Assembly: GCA_024220505.1 (NCBI GenBank)
Contig: JAKZZE010000016.1
Location: 620,001 to 684,000, forward strand
Origin: Rhizopus arrhizus
Taxonomy: Eukaryota > Mucoromycota > Mucoromycetes > Mucorales > Rhizopodaceae
Reading direction: 5' to 3'
Length of the DNA: 64,000 nt
Shown: positions 12,096 through 23,778 of the stretch, one piece after another
Layout of the letters: each line of letters begins with the position of its first letter
Position numbering within the stretch: position 1 is the first letter of the stretch
Made by a program: the position numbers and the translations under genes
Notes under the pieces: model-generated
The model's input: only the letters and a program-made list of their open reading frames with translations
Told to the model about the DNA's origin: nothing
Databases searched by the model: none

Positions 12096-13738
12096 CAATG
12101 ATTTCTCCTTTGTTTTTAAGCGTGCCATTCACTTTATGATTCTGGTATAAAAAAAAGGAAGGTCTGTTTTATCTTGCCACAAGAGAACCTCACTAAATAT
12201 CGTTTTTAGGAAGTTTTTAGAGGTTATTCGCACAGAATTGAAAAGAAAATTAATTGGAGAATACCCTGAGATTTGCTTTATATTATTTAAAAATTTCTCT
12301 GGCATCTTAAACTAAAATTTACTAGCTGGAAATTTTGTCAGAAGATTGACATAAAAACAAGAAAACTCACATGTTATCAATTGAGCGAAAGAAAAATTAT
12401 CTAGAATGTGTATTAAATCAATTTGTTAATAGTATTACTTTAATTAATCGGATAATCATGGATATATATGCGTTAGATGATTGTACATGCTGCCCAAAAG
12501 AAAACAAAATGTATTCACAGCAAGAATACAGTAATTCAAAAAATGAGAGAATTAGATGGTAATTTGAGCAGCCGTTTCTAATCTTGATAGACTGAATAGA
12601 ATAAGAAATTGGGATCAGAAAAAGATTACACAATTTGTGCTCATGTCCCTTTCTTTCCTGTCATTCTTGATATGATCAATTCTGCTCAGCCGATGGTGAT
12701 TAAACCTCTTTCGGTGAGAAGCGAAAAATGATACTCAGGATGTACACTTATCTGTGTAGTTTGAATAAAATGAAACAAAACTATTCTTTTACATGATGAT
12801 TATTATGAATAGCTTTCAGTAGAAGCACAACTTTTAGTAACTTGCCTCCTTGCTTCAACTAGTACTGCGTACTGATATAGATGTTTGATTTGTATCTGGT
12901 GGTATGATTATTTAATCTACTGAAAATGAGCTACTGTTTAAAGGCACCAATAATCTGGTTATTTTAGTCATTTTTGTATCAAACTATCTAATAATCATGT
13001 GTGCTTTTTGCCAAACGTAGATGTGCTTTATGATGCCGTTACAGATACACAAGAGTAATATCTGCTTCTGAGATTTCCTTAGGTTGCCTCAATATTGTAC
13101 AGAGTGAACGTGTTAAGCTTTTCAAAACAAAAAGGTCCCTTTGTCTTTGAATGTTTTATCTTTTGGTATCACAATGTACTCCAATCAACCTTAACTCATG
13201 ATAACCTTGAATTCTGCAGCACTGTATGAAGAATTTGTCATTTCCTTACACATATAGGTTAAATATACCCTAGTAGTTTGTTATACTGCAAAGTACATCT
13301 ATTTTTTTTTGTTAATGAAGACGCGTCAAGATCCTATAATTAAGCTAAAACACAACGATAAATATGGTAATAAAGTTTATAGTAAGTTATACTGTTTGCT
13401 GCGAAATGTGTGCCACCTAGTTTGCACCACGTAAAAAAAGTTTAATAAAAAACCTTGAGATATTAAGAAGCTTTCGATATCGGATTATTTTATCATGTGC
13501 TTATATTGTAGGTGGTTATGTATTACAATTATAATCTGTTTCTTGAACAACCTTCATACTTCTCAGTTACTATGTCGAGTCATATTTCTTACTTTTATAT
13601 TCAGATTTTGAGTATGTGTAAGTAACAATGTTGATCATAGTAGCACAGCTTTTCATAATATATAAACTAGTCCACATTATCCATTGAATGTCATCTTAAT
13701 TTTACTGATAGAAAAAACAATATTATACCGGAAGCACT
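11594..13738. other. Gene-free AT-rich stretch
   Basis: About 2.1 kb without a supported gene. Just after the Fanzor relic a weak frame reads STVAFGKALFG at about 11668-11700, which could be a residue of its missing C-terminal half, but this is uncertain. A T run of about 41 bases lies at 12055-12095. Short ORFs at 11938-12150 and 12371-12562 have no recognisable features and are probably chance. Confidence 0.4.
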
Positions 13739-16201
13739 ATGACTGGTATTAGCGAAGATGAAGAGCTTATCAAAGCCATTAGAGAATTCTATGAAAAAAA
13801 TGATAAAGGGACCATAAAGAGTCTGATTAAACATTTTGAGGAAGCTGAAAAATATGCATATTTAAATGAGAAATATACAAAAAAGGATCTTAAAGCCATA
13901 ATCGAAAAAATAAGTGTAATGTAAAAATATTTTATTAAAAAAATAACATCGATTAAAAAGTATATATTTTTACTTCATAGTCAGATATCAAGAAACAAAT
14001 AATCAAAAAGTATGTTTACGGGAGGGGAAGCATCGAGTCAATCTAACTGATACTTTACGCTTGTAGGGAAATCGAGAATTGGAAAATTAAAAATGTATCG
14101 AACGGGAAAGACACAAAAGTATCGAAAGGAAAAGACATAGAAGTATCGAACGGGAAAGGCAAAGAAGAAATAAAACAAAATTTTTTTTCAAATTTCAATA
14201 ACTATGTGGAAACCTCTTTCGGACATTTTATAAAGGAAGATGAGGATGAACTTTTATGGAGAGTAAATCTCCTACAAGCACTGTAAGTACTATAAGCATA
14301 TAGTTGCATGGAACGAAATTATATTTTCAAACTAATAAATTCTATTAGCTCTCTTTCTAGAATAATGATTTCAAAGAGATACCCAGAAAAAGACGATGAA
14401 GAGAACAAAAATAAAAAGAAAAAGAAAGAGGAAAGCAAAAAGGAAGAAGAAAGCAAAAAGGAAGAAGAAAGCAAAAAGGAAGAAGAGAGCAAAAAGGAAG
14501 AGGAAAATAAAAATGAAGAGGAAAAATATAAAAAATATCATATTGACAGTAAACAGTTTAATAAATTTCACAAAGCAATCAAGGAGGAAGTTTATAAAGG
14601 AATTGATGAATTTCCAGAGGTTTACTATTCAAATATTAAAAGAATACTAAAGGTAATAATAATTAGATATGCATTATTTGTTCAAAAAAGCAACCATCTG
14701 ACATGATCGTGACTTACAGGATTTTAGAAGAACAAAGGATCTCTATAAATTCGAAGAAAAACTACGGGAATTGCAAACAAAGTGCAGAGAAGCAAAGGAT
14801 GATAAAAACGATGACTACAAGATTAAAGAAGCAATTAAGGTAATACATATTAGATGTATATAATTTATTTAAAAGAATAAATATCCAACATGATCATGGT
14901 TTTAGAAATTTGAAGATAAAAATGATCTCGATGAACTCAAGAATAAGATACGCGAATTAAAAAAAAAATGGGATAAAAAGATGGATAAAAAAATGGATGA
15001 AAGCAATCTTTGCAAAGTTAATAAAATAATTAAGGTAAATATGATTGCTTATTTAAACAATAATTCATCTAATGTTATCATTGTTTATAGGAATTTAAAA
15101 TAATGAAGGTAAATATGATTGCTTATTTAAACAATAATTCATCTAATGTTATCATTGTTTATAGGAATTTAAAGAAATGGATCTTGAAAACAAAATAACT
15201 AAATTGCAGAATATATGCAAGAAACAGATAAAAGGAAGCGATGGTTCTAAGGCTATACAAATTTTAAAGGTAAGGACTGTAAAATGTATAATACTTTCCC
15301 AAAAAAACCAGTAATTAACATGACCATTGATTATAGGAATTTAAAGAAACAAAAAGTCAAGCTGAGCGCAAAGAAGAGATAACAAAATTGCAGAATATGT
15401 GCAAAGAGCATATGAAAGCAAACAACGCTTCTAAAGCTATAGAAATGATAAAGGTAATGAATTAGTAAAAGGAATAATGCATGCCCAAAAGAACCGGTAT
15501 CTAATGTAATCATAACCCGTAGGATATTATAGAAACAAAGCGTCAATCTGAGCTCGAAGAAGAGATAACAAAATTGCAGAATATGTGCAAGGAAGAGATG
15601 AAAAACAGTAATGCTTCTAAAGCTATAGAAATAATAAAGGTAAATCATAAATCTTGCTCCCAAAAAAAAACAGCATTTAATATGACCATGGTTTGTAGGA
15701 TGAGCAAAAAGCACAAAGTCAAGCTGAGCTCAAAAGAAAGCTAACAGAAGTACGAGAGAATTGTGAACAAAACATTAGGGAAAGGAATGCTTCTAAAATC
15801 AAAGAATTAATAAAGGTAATGTCAACTGTAGAGAACTTTTTGTCAAGAATAATAACCGTCTAACATGGTGATATCTTTGTAGAAATTTAAAAAAACAGCA
15901 AATTTAGATGATTTTAAAACAGAATTAGCAGAATTAGAAAACTGTGAAGAGATGAGAGACGAAGTTAATCTTTCCGAGCTTCAAGAAGCAATAAGGGTAA
16001 CCTTTTGTTTATTCAAACGATAAACAATCTAAATAATCATGGTTTATAGGAATTTGAAAATACGGAAAAGCCTGATAATCTTGAAAAAAAAATAGCAGAA
16101 TTGCAGAATATGTGCAAGGAACAGATGGAAAAAGGCAATACTTTTAAAGCCATAAAAATAATGAAGGTAATAGTCGTAAGTCATAATGCTTGCCCCCTCC
16201 C

Positions 16202-16236
<35 letters not shown>

Positions 16237-17919
16237 GTTTAATATGAGCATGGCTTGTAGGATGCTACAGAAGCAAAAACTCTAGTTGAACCCGAGAAGG
16301 AAAATACGGAAAAGCCTGATAACCTTGAAAAAAAAATAGCAGACTTACAGATTATACACAAGGAACAGGTGAAAGAAAGCAATGCTTCTAAAGCTGTAGA
16401 AACAATAAAGGTAATGGTTGTAAAATACATAGGGCTTGCCCAAAAGAACCAATGTTTATATGATCATGGCTTGTAGGATGCTACAGAAGCAAAAACTCAA
16501 GTTGAACCCAAGAAAGATGCTCCTAAAATTAAAAAATTAATAAAGGTACTGTCAATTATCTATAGCCTTTTGTTCATAGTAACAAAGCGTCTAACATAGT
16601 AATATCTTTGTAGAAAATTAATAAAGCAGCAAATTTAGATGGTCTTGAAACAGAATTAGCAGAATTAGAAAACTGTGAAGAGATGAGGGACGAATTCAAT
16701 ATTTTCAATCTTAAAAAAGCGATTAGAGTAACTTTTTGTTTATTTAAACGATAGATAATCTAAATAATCATGGTTTATAGAGATTTAAAGAAAAAAAAAA
16801 GCCTAAAATATTCAAAAAAAACTAATGGAAATACAAAAGAAATGTGAAGAAATCAACCCATTTGAGAACAGACAGGATGTTCAACATGTATTGGAAGCCA
16901 TAAAATCATTGTAGAGTGACTTAAAAATCACTAAGGTTATTCTATTACTAACATATTCTCTCCTTACAATTGTATGCAATAGGGCAGTTCAAATGTTAAA
17001 ACCTCAAAGTTATATAATCAAAGAATCAGAGCTAACAAGCTCATTTGTACATCCCTTCCTCTTGGCGTTGTTTGGGTTTTCCGACTGTAATCCGCATCAG
17101 TATGTTGCTCTTAAGTCATCATTCTTAGTGATATGAATTCTCTGCTAATTAGTCTCATATTTTTCTATTTTATGGTATAGTGCTAATTATAATGCAAAGA
17201 CAAAAGAAAAAGAAGCAAAAGAAAGAGAAGAAAAAGAAGAAGTAAAAGAAGAAGTAAAAGAAGAAGTAAAAGTAAAAGTAAAAGAAGAAGTAAAAGTAAA
17301 AGTAAAAGAAGAAGAAGAAGAAGAGAAGAATCAAGCGAAAAATGAAGAAAAGTCTAAAATAGACAAAGAGAAACTACTGTGTGGATTGAAAGATGTACAG
17401 CCTGATTACTTTGTCGATGTCTTTAAAATGGATAAAGATAACAGCAGGCTCTTTTTTACCAATTTTGTCGGCGAGATCAAGACAGAATCGTCATTTAAAA
17501 AGGAGATAGGACTAACATACTTAGACTTATATCGATTGGCTACTTTTAGCAAACTCTTTATGATCAACAAGGACCTTTCCTCAGTCATGTCAGTACAAGT
17601 GATTGGTGCTAGTTATACGTTTTATCTCTTGAATTTTCAAGGGGAAAATCTATACACAATGATCGAATTAGGCAAGATTGCTCTGCCTACGACAATAAAC
17701 GATTTTTTTCTTAAAGTAAAGCATCTCAAAATGCTTTCAAAAATCGTGCAGGTATACAAGAAAAATTGCTTTACTAAAAAATATATCGATCACACTCCCA
17801 CAATCCCATTAGACCTAATGAATGATATCCTCTCCACAAAAAAAGGGGAGGAAGAAAATGCTTGTATTAAAATTTACCGCAAAGACCCCGAAAAAGAAAA
17901 TACCTACAGAAAGCAATAG
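13739..17919 (+). CDS. Tandem-exon coiled-coil protein with C-terminal PD-(D/E)XK-like domain
   Basis: I recognise the C-terminal domain type but not the whole gene. Nineteen exons can be read: 13739-13915, 13981-14009, 14067-14282, 14361-14652, 14720-14839, 14906-15034, 15091-15108, 15165-15269, 15337-15453, 15523-15639, 15699-15815, 15883-15996, 16050-16166, 16261-16410, 16477-16545, 16614-16727, 16781-16910, 16983-17099 and 17181-17919. Exon 4 encodes four KKEEES repeats. From exon 5 on, exons are phase 0 and mostly 105-129 bases, encoding variants of a charged helix such as EEEITKLQNMCKEEMKNSNA and ending AIEIIK. The terminal exons give ESELTSSFVHPFLLALFGF, a Lys/Glu-rich linker, PDYFVDV (PD at 17401-17406), VGEIK (E at 17473, K at 17479) and LDLYRLATFSKLFM, a PD-(D/E)XK-like layout. 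The predicted product is about 995 aa. One base is lacking in an A8 run at 16814-16821, breaking the frame in exon 17. That could be decay or a sequence error. Confidence 0.65.
14720..16910 (+). repeat. Tandem array of exon-plus-intron units (about 185 bp)
   Basis: Thirteen successive exons and their introns are diverged copies of one genomic unit: an exon of about 117 bases beginning GAATTTAAAG or GATG.. and ending ATAAAG, then an intron of about 56-95 bases. The introns are related too. Many end with a block like AATATGACCATGGTTTGTAG (for example before 15699, 16261, 16477, 14906 and 16050). Higher-order duplication is visible: exons 12 and 16 share NLD...TELAELENCEEMRDE, and exons 13 and 14 share TEKPDNLEKKIA. 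The two introns at 15035-15090 and 15109-15164 are identical over 56 bases. Confidence 0.85.
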
Positions 17920-19912
17920 CATAAATTAGCTTGTAAACAAATAAAGTATTATTCTACTACTCAAATATTCCTAAATACTGCATTGTGTTGTCAATAAAAA
18001 GAGGAAAATTGCTCTACGCAACCCAAATCAACTGTATTTCATCTTTGTTATAAATGTGTTTCTTTTTTATAAATGAAAATTTCAGTGTTTATTAAAACTC
18101 ATCAAAGAGTGATACAAATGCATGGATCAGTGCTGTACAGAAATACAAAAGATGTTAGCATAGAGAATTATAAGCAGCTAATTTTAATAGCTCTTTCTGA
18201 ATTTGATCGATGATAATTTCATTCAAGTCAGGAGTCTATTCAAAGAATTGTTACCAGTGGGCTTTCTATATGGGTCGGATAACTTCAGAAAAAAATCATA
18301 GACTGTAGACTTGTCATGATAATTATTGAGCTGCAGTTAGGATATTTAGAAATTATTCAATATTTAGCCATACGATTAAATAACATTTTATCTGTAAAAT
18401 TTTTAATATAAATGATTATAGAGTACATAGTAACTTAACTGTATTCTACTTGTCCTATTCATATCTTGAATCATAAAAAGTAATACAGACCGCTCAAGAG
18501 ACAAAAAAAATCCTTCTAATCAATGACTAACCTTATTCTCTAATAAAAGTATAATTGGCTGCACCTTCTTGTGTATTTGTTAATCACATTGGTATTTTGC
18601 TTTCGACAATATCCTCTTTGATCCTTTGCTGGTTTTCAATACATTTGTCAATAGTCGAATCCTTTCAATCCAACGCTTTGATGTTTTTTTTTTTCTAGAA
18701 TTAGTTTGCACGTCTCTTTATCTCATGATATTTTTTGTTAATCCAAAGCTCACTGCTGTTATACACGTGACTATATGTTGTAGTAAAGATCTTGTCCCTA
18801 TAAAAATTGAATAACCGATTATGATCACTCAGCCAATCAGACGATTCATATTAACATCACATGATGTTCTCTCATCTGGATTTATTCATCCTTTAAAAAA
18901 GGGAAGAAGGCATGGGGTAAACAGCAAACTCGGGCAATGTTCTGAAACGCGTCATTCTGGCTGTAAAAGATAAGCCAGGGGGGTTAATAATCTATTGTTT
19001 TGATGTGTTAATTATAAACCTAGTATCCTATAATTGCCTTTTAACCATTCTATCCTTGATACTGACAGTTCAATTAGTTCATTTATTCTCTTTTTTTACT
19101 GCATAGAATCCCATCTTTTGCTTCGTTCTATCACAGTTTGACCCTCTTTTTCCTCAAAAGTGACTATAAACCGAAAAGTTGGTTAGTCAATAAGCATTGA
19201 AGAAAGTTGTTTGTTATTATGCTATCATTTTCTACTGTAAACATACTTGCCTAAGGAAATCTTTATGGGAACTCTCCGATTTGTTATCGTGATCAAATCA
19301 AATGACATAATCAAATAGTCTCAAGTATTCTAATAATACCTTTCTTAAAAATTGTCTAATTAATCGGAATATTGACACGCTTTTATTCTTCTTCTTTTTA
19401 TAATTGAATTGTGATACCCTTTCATTCCAAATATAGTAGCTATGATGAAATAAAGAAAGGGGCAATCGGATAGAAGCCTTCCGATAGACAGCGTCCAAAA
19501 TTCTTATGTCAACTACTGCTTTGTTAACAGTCAATTTAAAAATGATGTGCATCAAACAAATTATTTTTTTGTTTATAAAGCATAGAATAAAACTTGTACA
19601 TTTTATAAAGAGAAATAATTATGATAGGTTCAGATCCATTTTTGCCTTATTTAGAATAAACCCAATGGCTTTTTTCTTTCTGCAATTAATTACATTAAAA
19701 AAACGTGAAAATGGAAGAAATAAAAAGACAATAAAAGATGTAAGGGTCGATTGACTGACGGATTGGACCATGTTTATGTTTACCTTTTTTCGTAATGCTT
19801 GATTTTTTCTTTAACTCAAAAAGGAAGGACCTTCTTTTGATGAATCCAATTGCAAGTGATCTATTTAAACGCTTTCTTTTTCTCTTTTTTTTTTAATTTT
19901 CCTTGTATTCAA
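17920..19912. other. Intergenic stretch without recognised gene
   Basis: About 2 kb of AT-rich DNA between the tandem-exon gene and the AVT transporter gene. No ORF with recognisable sequence, no RNA gene and no clear repeat were seen. Its last part presumably holds the transporter promoter; a TC-rich run precedes the ATG at 19913. Confidence 0.4.
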
Positions 19913-21523
19913 ATGTCTACTTTTCATTATGGGTCCATTCAACCCAAATCAACCCTTTTAAAAACACCACTCACAAAAGAAGAACAAGAGATCCTACAGG
20001 CAGATAGACCAGGTTATGGAACACGCAACAAACTAGAGGTCGCTTTCAATCTAGTCAATGCGACTGTAGGTGCTGGTATCATTGGACTTCCGTTTGCTAT
20101 TTCTCAAGCAGGATTCTTCACTGGCTTATTGGCCTCTATGATTGTCGCCATCTTGGCACAGATGGGTTTATACATGTTGATCTTGTCTGGTCAACGTGTT
20201 GGCATATACAAGTTTGCTATGCTTGTTGAATATATACTGGGAAGACCTGGTTATCATTTTCTTAATTTTATCATCTGTGTACAAGCCGGTGGTGGTTGTG
20301 TCAGTTATTTTATTCGTGAGTTTCTTTTGGCTTTCATTTTAAATTATTAACTTTCCTTGTAGTCCTTGGTGATAGTCTTCCTACTCTATTCCAAAGGTAT
20401 CTACCTCAGATACCTATCTTGGCCAATCGTACATTTATCCTTCTCTTTGTTGGCATCTTTTTTGTAAATAATAGTGAGAATAAGTTGATCTGTTTATTGA
20501 TTTAATATCATTAGATCTTTCCCTTAAGTCTATCAAGATCCATTGGTTCCTTGGCCAAATGGTCCATCATTTCCGTTCTCTGTTTACCTGTAATCTTATT
20601 GACCATCTTGATCAGAGCACCCGCCTATGCACCTCAAGAGAGCATATCATTCGAATGGGTAGGTCATGATATCTGGGGTGCCTTGGGTATCATGTCATTT
20701 GCCTTCACCTGTCATCAAGTCGCCTTTAATAATTTCTTGACTCTCAAAGATCAGACGACACCTGGCTGGAGACACACGACCATCTTGTCCACTGGTATCA
20801 GTTGGGCAATTTCTATGACTTTTGCCGTCATCGGTTACGTATGCTTTGGAAGTAGCGTGAAGTCTAATCTTTTTATGAATTTTGCTACGGATGATCCAGT
20901 CATTAACATCGGAAGGTTTGCACTAGCCGTCAGTTTGATTTTAACTTTGCCGTAAGAGAAAAAAAAAAGTATAACAGAAAAAGAAAGCTAACAAAGTGCT
21001 ATTGTATAGAACGGGTATCTTTCCCACACGCGAAGCTATTCAAAAATCTCTTGGATTCGAAACCTCAAAAAAGCAACCAACACATACTCAGCATTATGCT
21101 GTCACTATCATCTTGTTCATCATCATCCTAAGCATTAGTATTGCTGTCGAATCACTCGGTACTGTTTACTCACTCGTCGGTGGTTTTTCAGCAACCACAC
21201 TCGCTTATATCTTACCTGCCGCTGCTTATCTTGTCACCCGTCGCGTTTACCTCAAACGATTTAATTTACCCAACACCCTCTTTCCTACCTTGACAGGTGC
21301 AACAACCATCACTGGCGAAAATGATAAAAAGTCCTTGTGGGAAACAAACTCGATCGCTTCCTCTTCTAGATTATTAGATGATGATGTGTCTACTGTAGAT
21401 GGATATGTGTGTGAAGAAACAGAGCTCGAGCCCAATCGATTTTTGGACATCATGGCAATCCTACTTATAATTTGGGGTTTCCTTGTCATGTTCTTTTCCA
21501 TCTCGGGTGCTTTGTTAACTTAG
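19913..21523 (+). CDS. Vacuolar amino acid transporter, AVT/SLC38 type
   Basis: This is a membrane transporter of the amino acid/auxin permease family, closest in character to fungal AVT proteins that move neutral or acidic amino acids across the vacuolar membrane. Four exons are read: 19913-20315, 20363-20463, 20515-20951 and 21010-21523. The N-terminal block AFNLVNATVGAGIIGLPFAI is the family signature of TM1 with its unwound helix. About eleven hydrophobic segments follow, with MSFAFTCHQVAFNNF as a conserved middle block. A hydrophilic insert of about 60 residues (near 21290-21450) precedes the last helix. The start at 19913 gives MSTFHYGSIQPKSTLLK, a soluble tail as usual. The assignment among AVT5, 6 and 7 is not possible from reading. 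Confidence 0.88.
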
Positions 21524-21646
21524 TTTTGTTTTATAGTCAATTTGTTTATTTAGGAATCATTATTTTGTGTATACCATTTTTATAGATAATAAATCATATA
21601 GTGTCCTCTTTTTAAGGACGTTGAAATTGTACACGCTATTAAATCG

Positions 21647-22994
21647 TTAGTTTATATCTTGTTCAATCCTTACACTTACTCTTCCTTTTTTATTCATTGC
21701 TTTTGCTTGAGAAAGAGCATTCATGCCGTTAACCAGATTAAATTTATCAGTAAGATCATTGACTATATTGAGTCCTTTTGTGATAGAAGCAAGATAAGCA
21801 ACCAATAGGACATCGTTGTATTCCTAATATACGAATACTATCAGAACACAAGGCGATTGTCGCAAGATCAGCATGAGCTTACAGTAGAGAATTGATCGTT
21901 AAATGCTTTCTTTTCTAATACAGTTGATCTTTTACAAACACTAGATATTTGACGAAGTAAGTTGTGATCCACAGGCATCAAACCTGATTTCACGTCTTGT
22001 AAATAATCATGTAAAAATTGGATTCTAGAATGTAGCATTGCGATTGCGTTTCTTTGAGTTGTTAGATGAGAGACAACTAGAGATAAAGATGAGTATCATT
22101 TGAGATGTATGCAATACAACTGTCGTACGTGCATTGCCTAAGCTTGTATCTGAAGTAGTCGAACTTGGTTTTGCTACATGATCTATCGCAATACGTTCAG
22201 CTTCTCCTGTTTCCAATTTATATGAAGTCTTGATGAACACCAGTCGTGTATAATTTCCATCCACCATATCCATCATTGGTTCATAAATCTCTATAGGAAA
22301 TTGCTTTGTACCATTCACAAGTGCAGCCGGGTTCATTTGTAAAAATAATGAGGATTCGTTCACCCCAAGGAACTATCAATTGGCTTGCTCAATATTTTGT
22401 ATATAATTTTTTTTTTTTTTTTTTTTTTTTACTTGTTCATGCAATTTTAAATCCAGTTCTGTAGGTTGAATACCAATCGAATACCAACCCATGAAATCAA
22501 GTGTAGGAAATACTTGCTTCACTATTCAAAGTTATTTCTTTAGTCATACTTGATGAAAAGTTGTCATTTTTCATACGTTGATCTAATTTGTATAACAAGA
22601 ATGTTTTGTCCAACAAATGATTAACTCCATCCTCTGCTAATTGAAAAGGAAGTTCAAATGAATTCACAATATCAATATTTCTTCCTGACTGAGAAGCTAA
22701 TAAGGCACCAAAGACACGTCCTATACATGAAGTCGTAAGCAAAAGAAAAAAGATGGACAAAAGAAATTTCTTTCACCATTTTCGATAATTGAAGGATTTT
22801 GTAGTCTTATACGTGTATAGTGATCAGATATATTTAATAACACAAGTGGATGTCTAACACGTCATTAGTATCTCTTCCTTTCGTACTTTATTATAACCGA
22901 GAATTATTTACACAGATATTGATAATCCTGAACTACTCTGTAAATTGGAAACAATGTTTGTGTTTGATTCAACTGAAATATCCATCGAGTTCAT
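21647..22994 (-). CDS. CSN6: COP9 signalosome subunit 6 (CSN6)
   Basis: This is an MPN-domain (non-catalytic) subunit of the COP9 signalosome, which removes NEDD8 from cullins. Seven exons are read: 22994-22912, 22853-22777, 22720-22577, 22521-22433, 22373-22129, 22076-21883 and 21823-21647. The joined protein shows VHPLVLLNISDHYTRIRLQN, RVFGALLASQSGRNIDIVNS, FPTLDFMGWYSIGIQPTELD, NESSLFLQMNPAA and EAERIAIDHVAK. The C-terminal helices are RNAIAMLHSRIQFLHDYLQ and EYNDVLLVAYLASITKGLN. There is no JAMM zinc motif, as expected for CSN6. The first exon encodes a Ser/Asn-rich leader. Exon 5 was cut at GTACGA so that the join reads NA|LVSHLTTQRNAI, which is family-like. Confidence 0.9.
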
Positions 22995-23142
22995 CGTTTA
23001 GGCGAGAAAAAAATGAAGAAAAAAAAAACTAGAAAGCTTCGGATGTATTCATTATCCGATTCAAAGAACGACCCATGTGCAAAAAAATAATGACAGCTTG
23101 AGGGGGATTTCTTTTGGTTTTTTTTTACGAGTTTTATGCATT

Positions 23143-23715
23143 ATGGCCACTAAAAGAGAGCTCACTCCTTCCATTTGTCTCAATTTCTCCTTCTTTAAAG
23201 GTTTACTTTTATAATGATTTTAAATGAATAAAAAATAAGGCTAAAACAACTTGTAGATTACATGAAGGAATTAAGAAAGGTAGACGACAATATTATCAAC
23301 AGACTGAATTCTACCTCTACACAAACCGAAGGTGCCTGTGCTAACTTTTTCAAACAAATGTCAGAGGCTTACATGACTCGAGACGAAACAATCAACTATT
23401 GTCTCAAGGTAAGCAAGAGTTTTCTGTAGCGTGCCTATACTCAACCAACACGTTGTAGCTGATGGATGACGAGTTGGATAAAAAGAACAAGAAATTACAA
23501 GAAGATCCCGATGACTTTGATGTCAAGAACAGTATCTTTACTCAAGAATCCATAGTAACTACAAATACCCTTTATACAACTCATGTCTAACTCTTTTGGT
23601 ATAGCGTCAATCTATTTCCAACGAAAGATTTGTTGAAGAAATTGTTAGAGAGCGTACTTTACAAGTATTCAAAACAAAATGTAGACTAGTTGATACTTCT
23701 TCTTTAGAAAAATAA
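23143..23715 (+). CDS. MIX23: MIX23 (CCDC58-like mitochondrial intermembrane-space protein)
   Basis: This is a small cysteine-motif protein of the mitochondrial intermembrane space, linked to protein import in yeast. Four exons are read: 23143-23200, 23257-23408, 23459-23554 and 23605-23715. The protein reads CLNFSFFKDYMKELRKVDDN, then INRLNSTSTQTEGACANFF, then RDETINYCLK, and ends with ISNERFVEEIVRERTLQVF and a last Cys. The order of Cys residues with the VDD, RD.I..C and ER...VF...C blocks matches CCDC58/MIX23. The product is about 138 aa, near family length. The first two exons are joined at K|DY, which restores the conserved F..Y...LR...D start. It is convergent with ATP1: stops are only about 63 bases apart, so the 3' ends probably overlap. 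Confidence 0.85.
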
Positions 23716-23778
23716 ACAATGTGTATAATTTTACTCTTTTTTTCTTTATTCATTTTTAAACAACAAAAATTACATAAT

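Noticed and set aside
14371..14571. Minus-strand Phe-rich ORF over the KKEEES repeats
   Set aside because: It is the complement of a low-complexity Lys/Glu-coding repeat; the plus frame splices into the larger gene.
13981..16910. CRISPR-like array, because of regularly spaced short repeats
   Set aside because: The repeats are exon-intron units with splice sites, coding frame and diverged sequence in a eukaryotic genome; there are no uniform repeats or cas genes.
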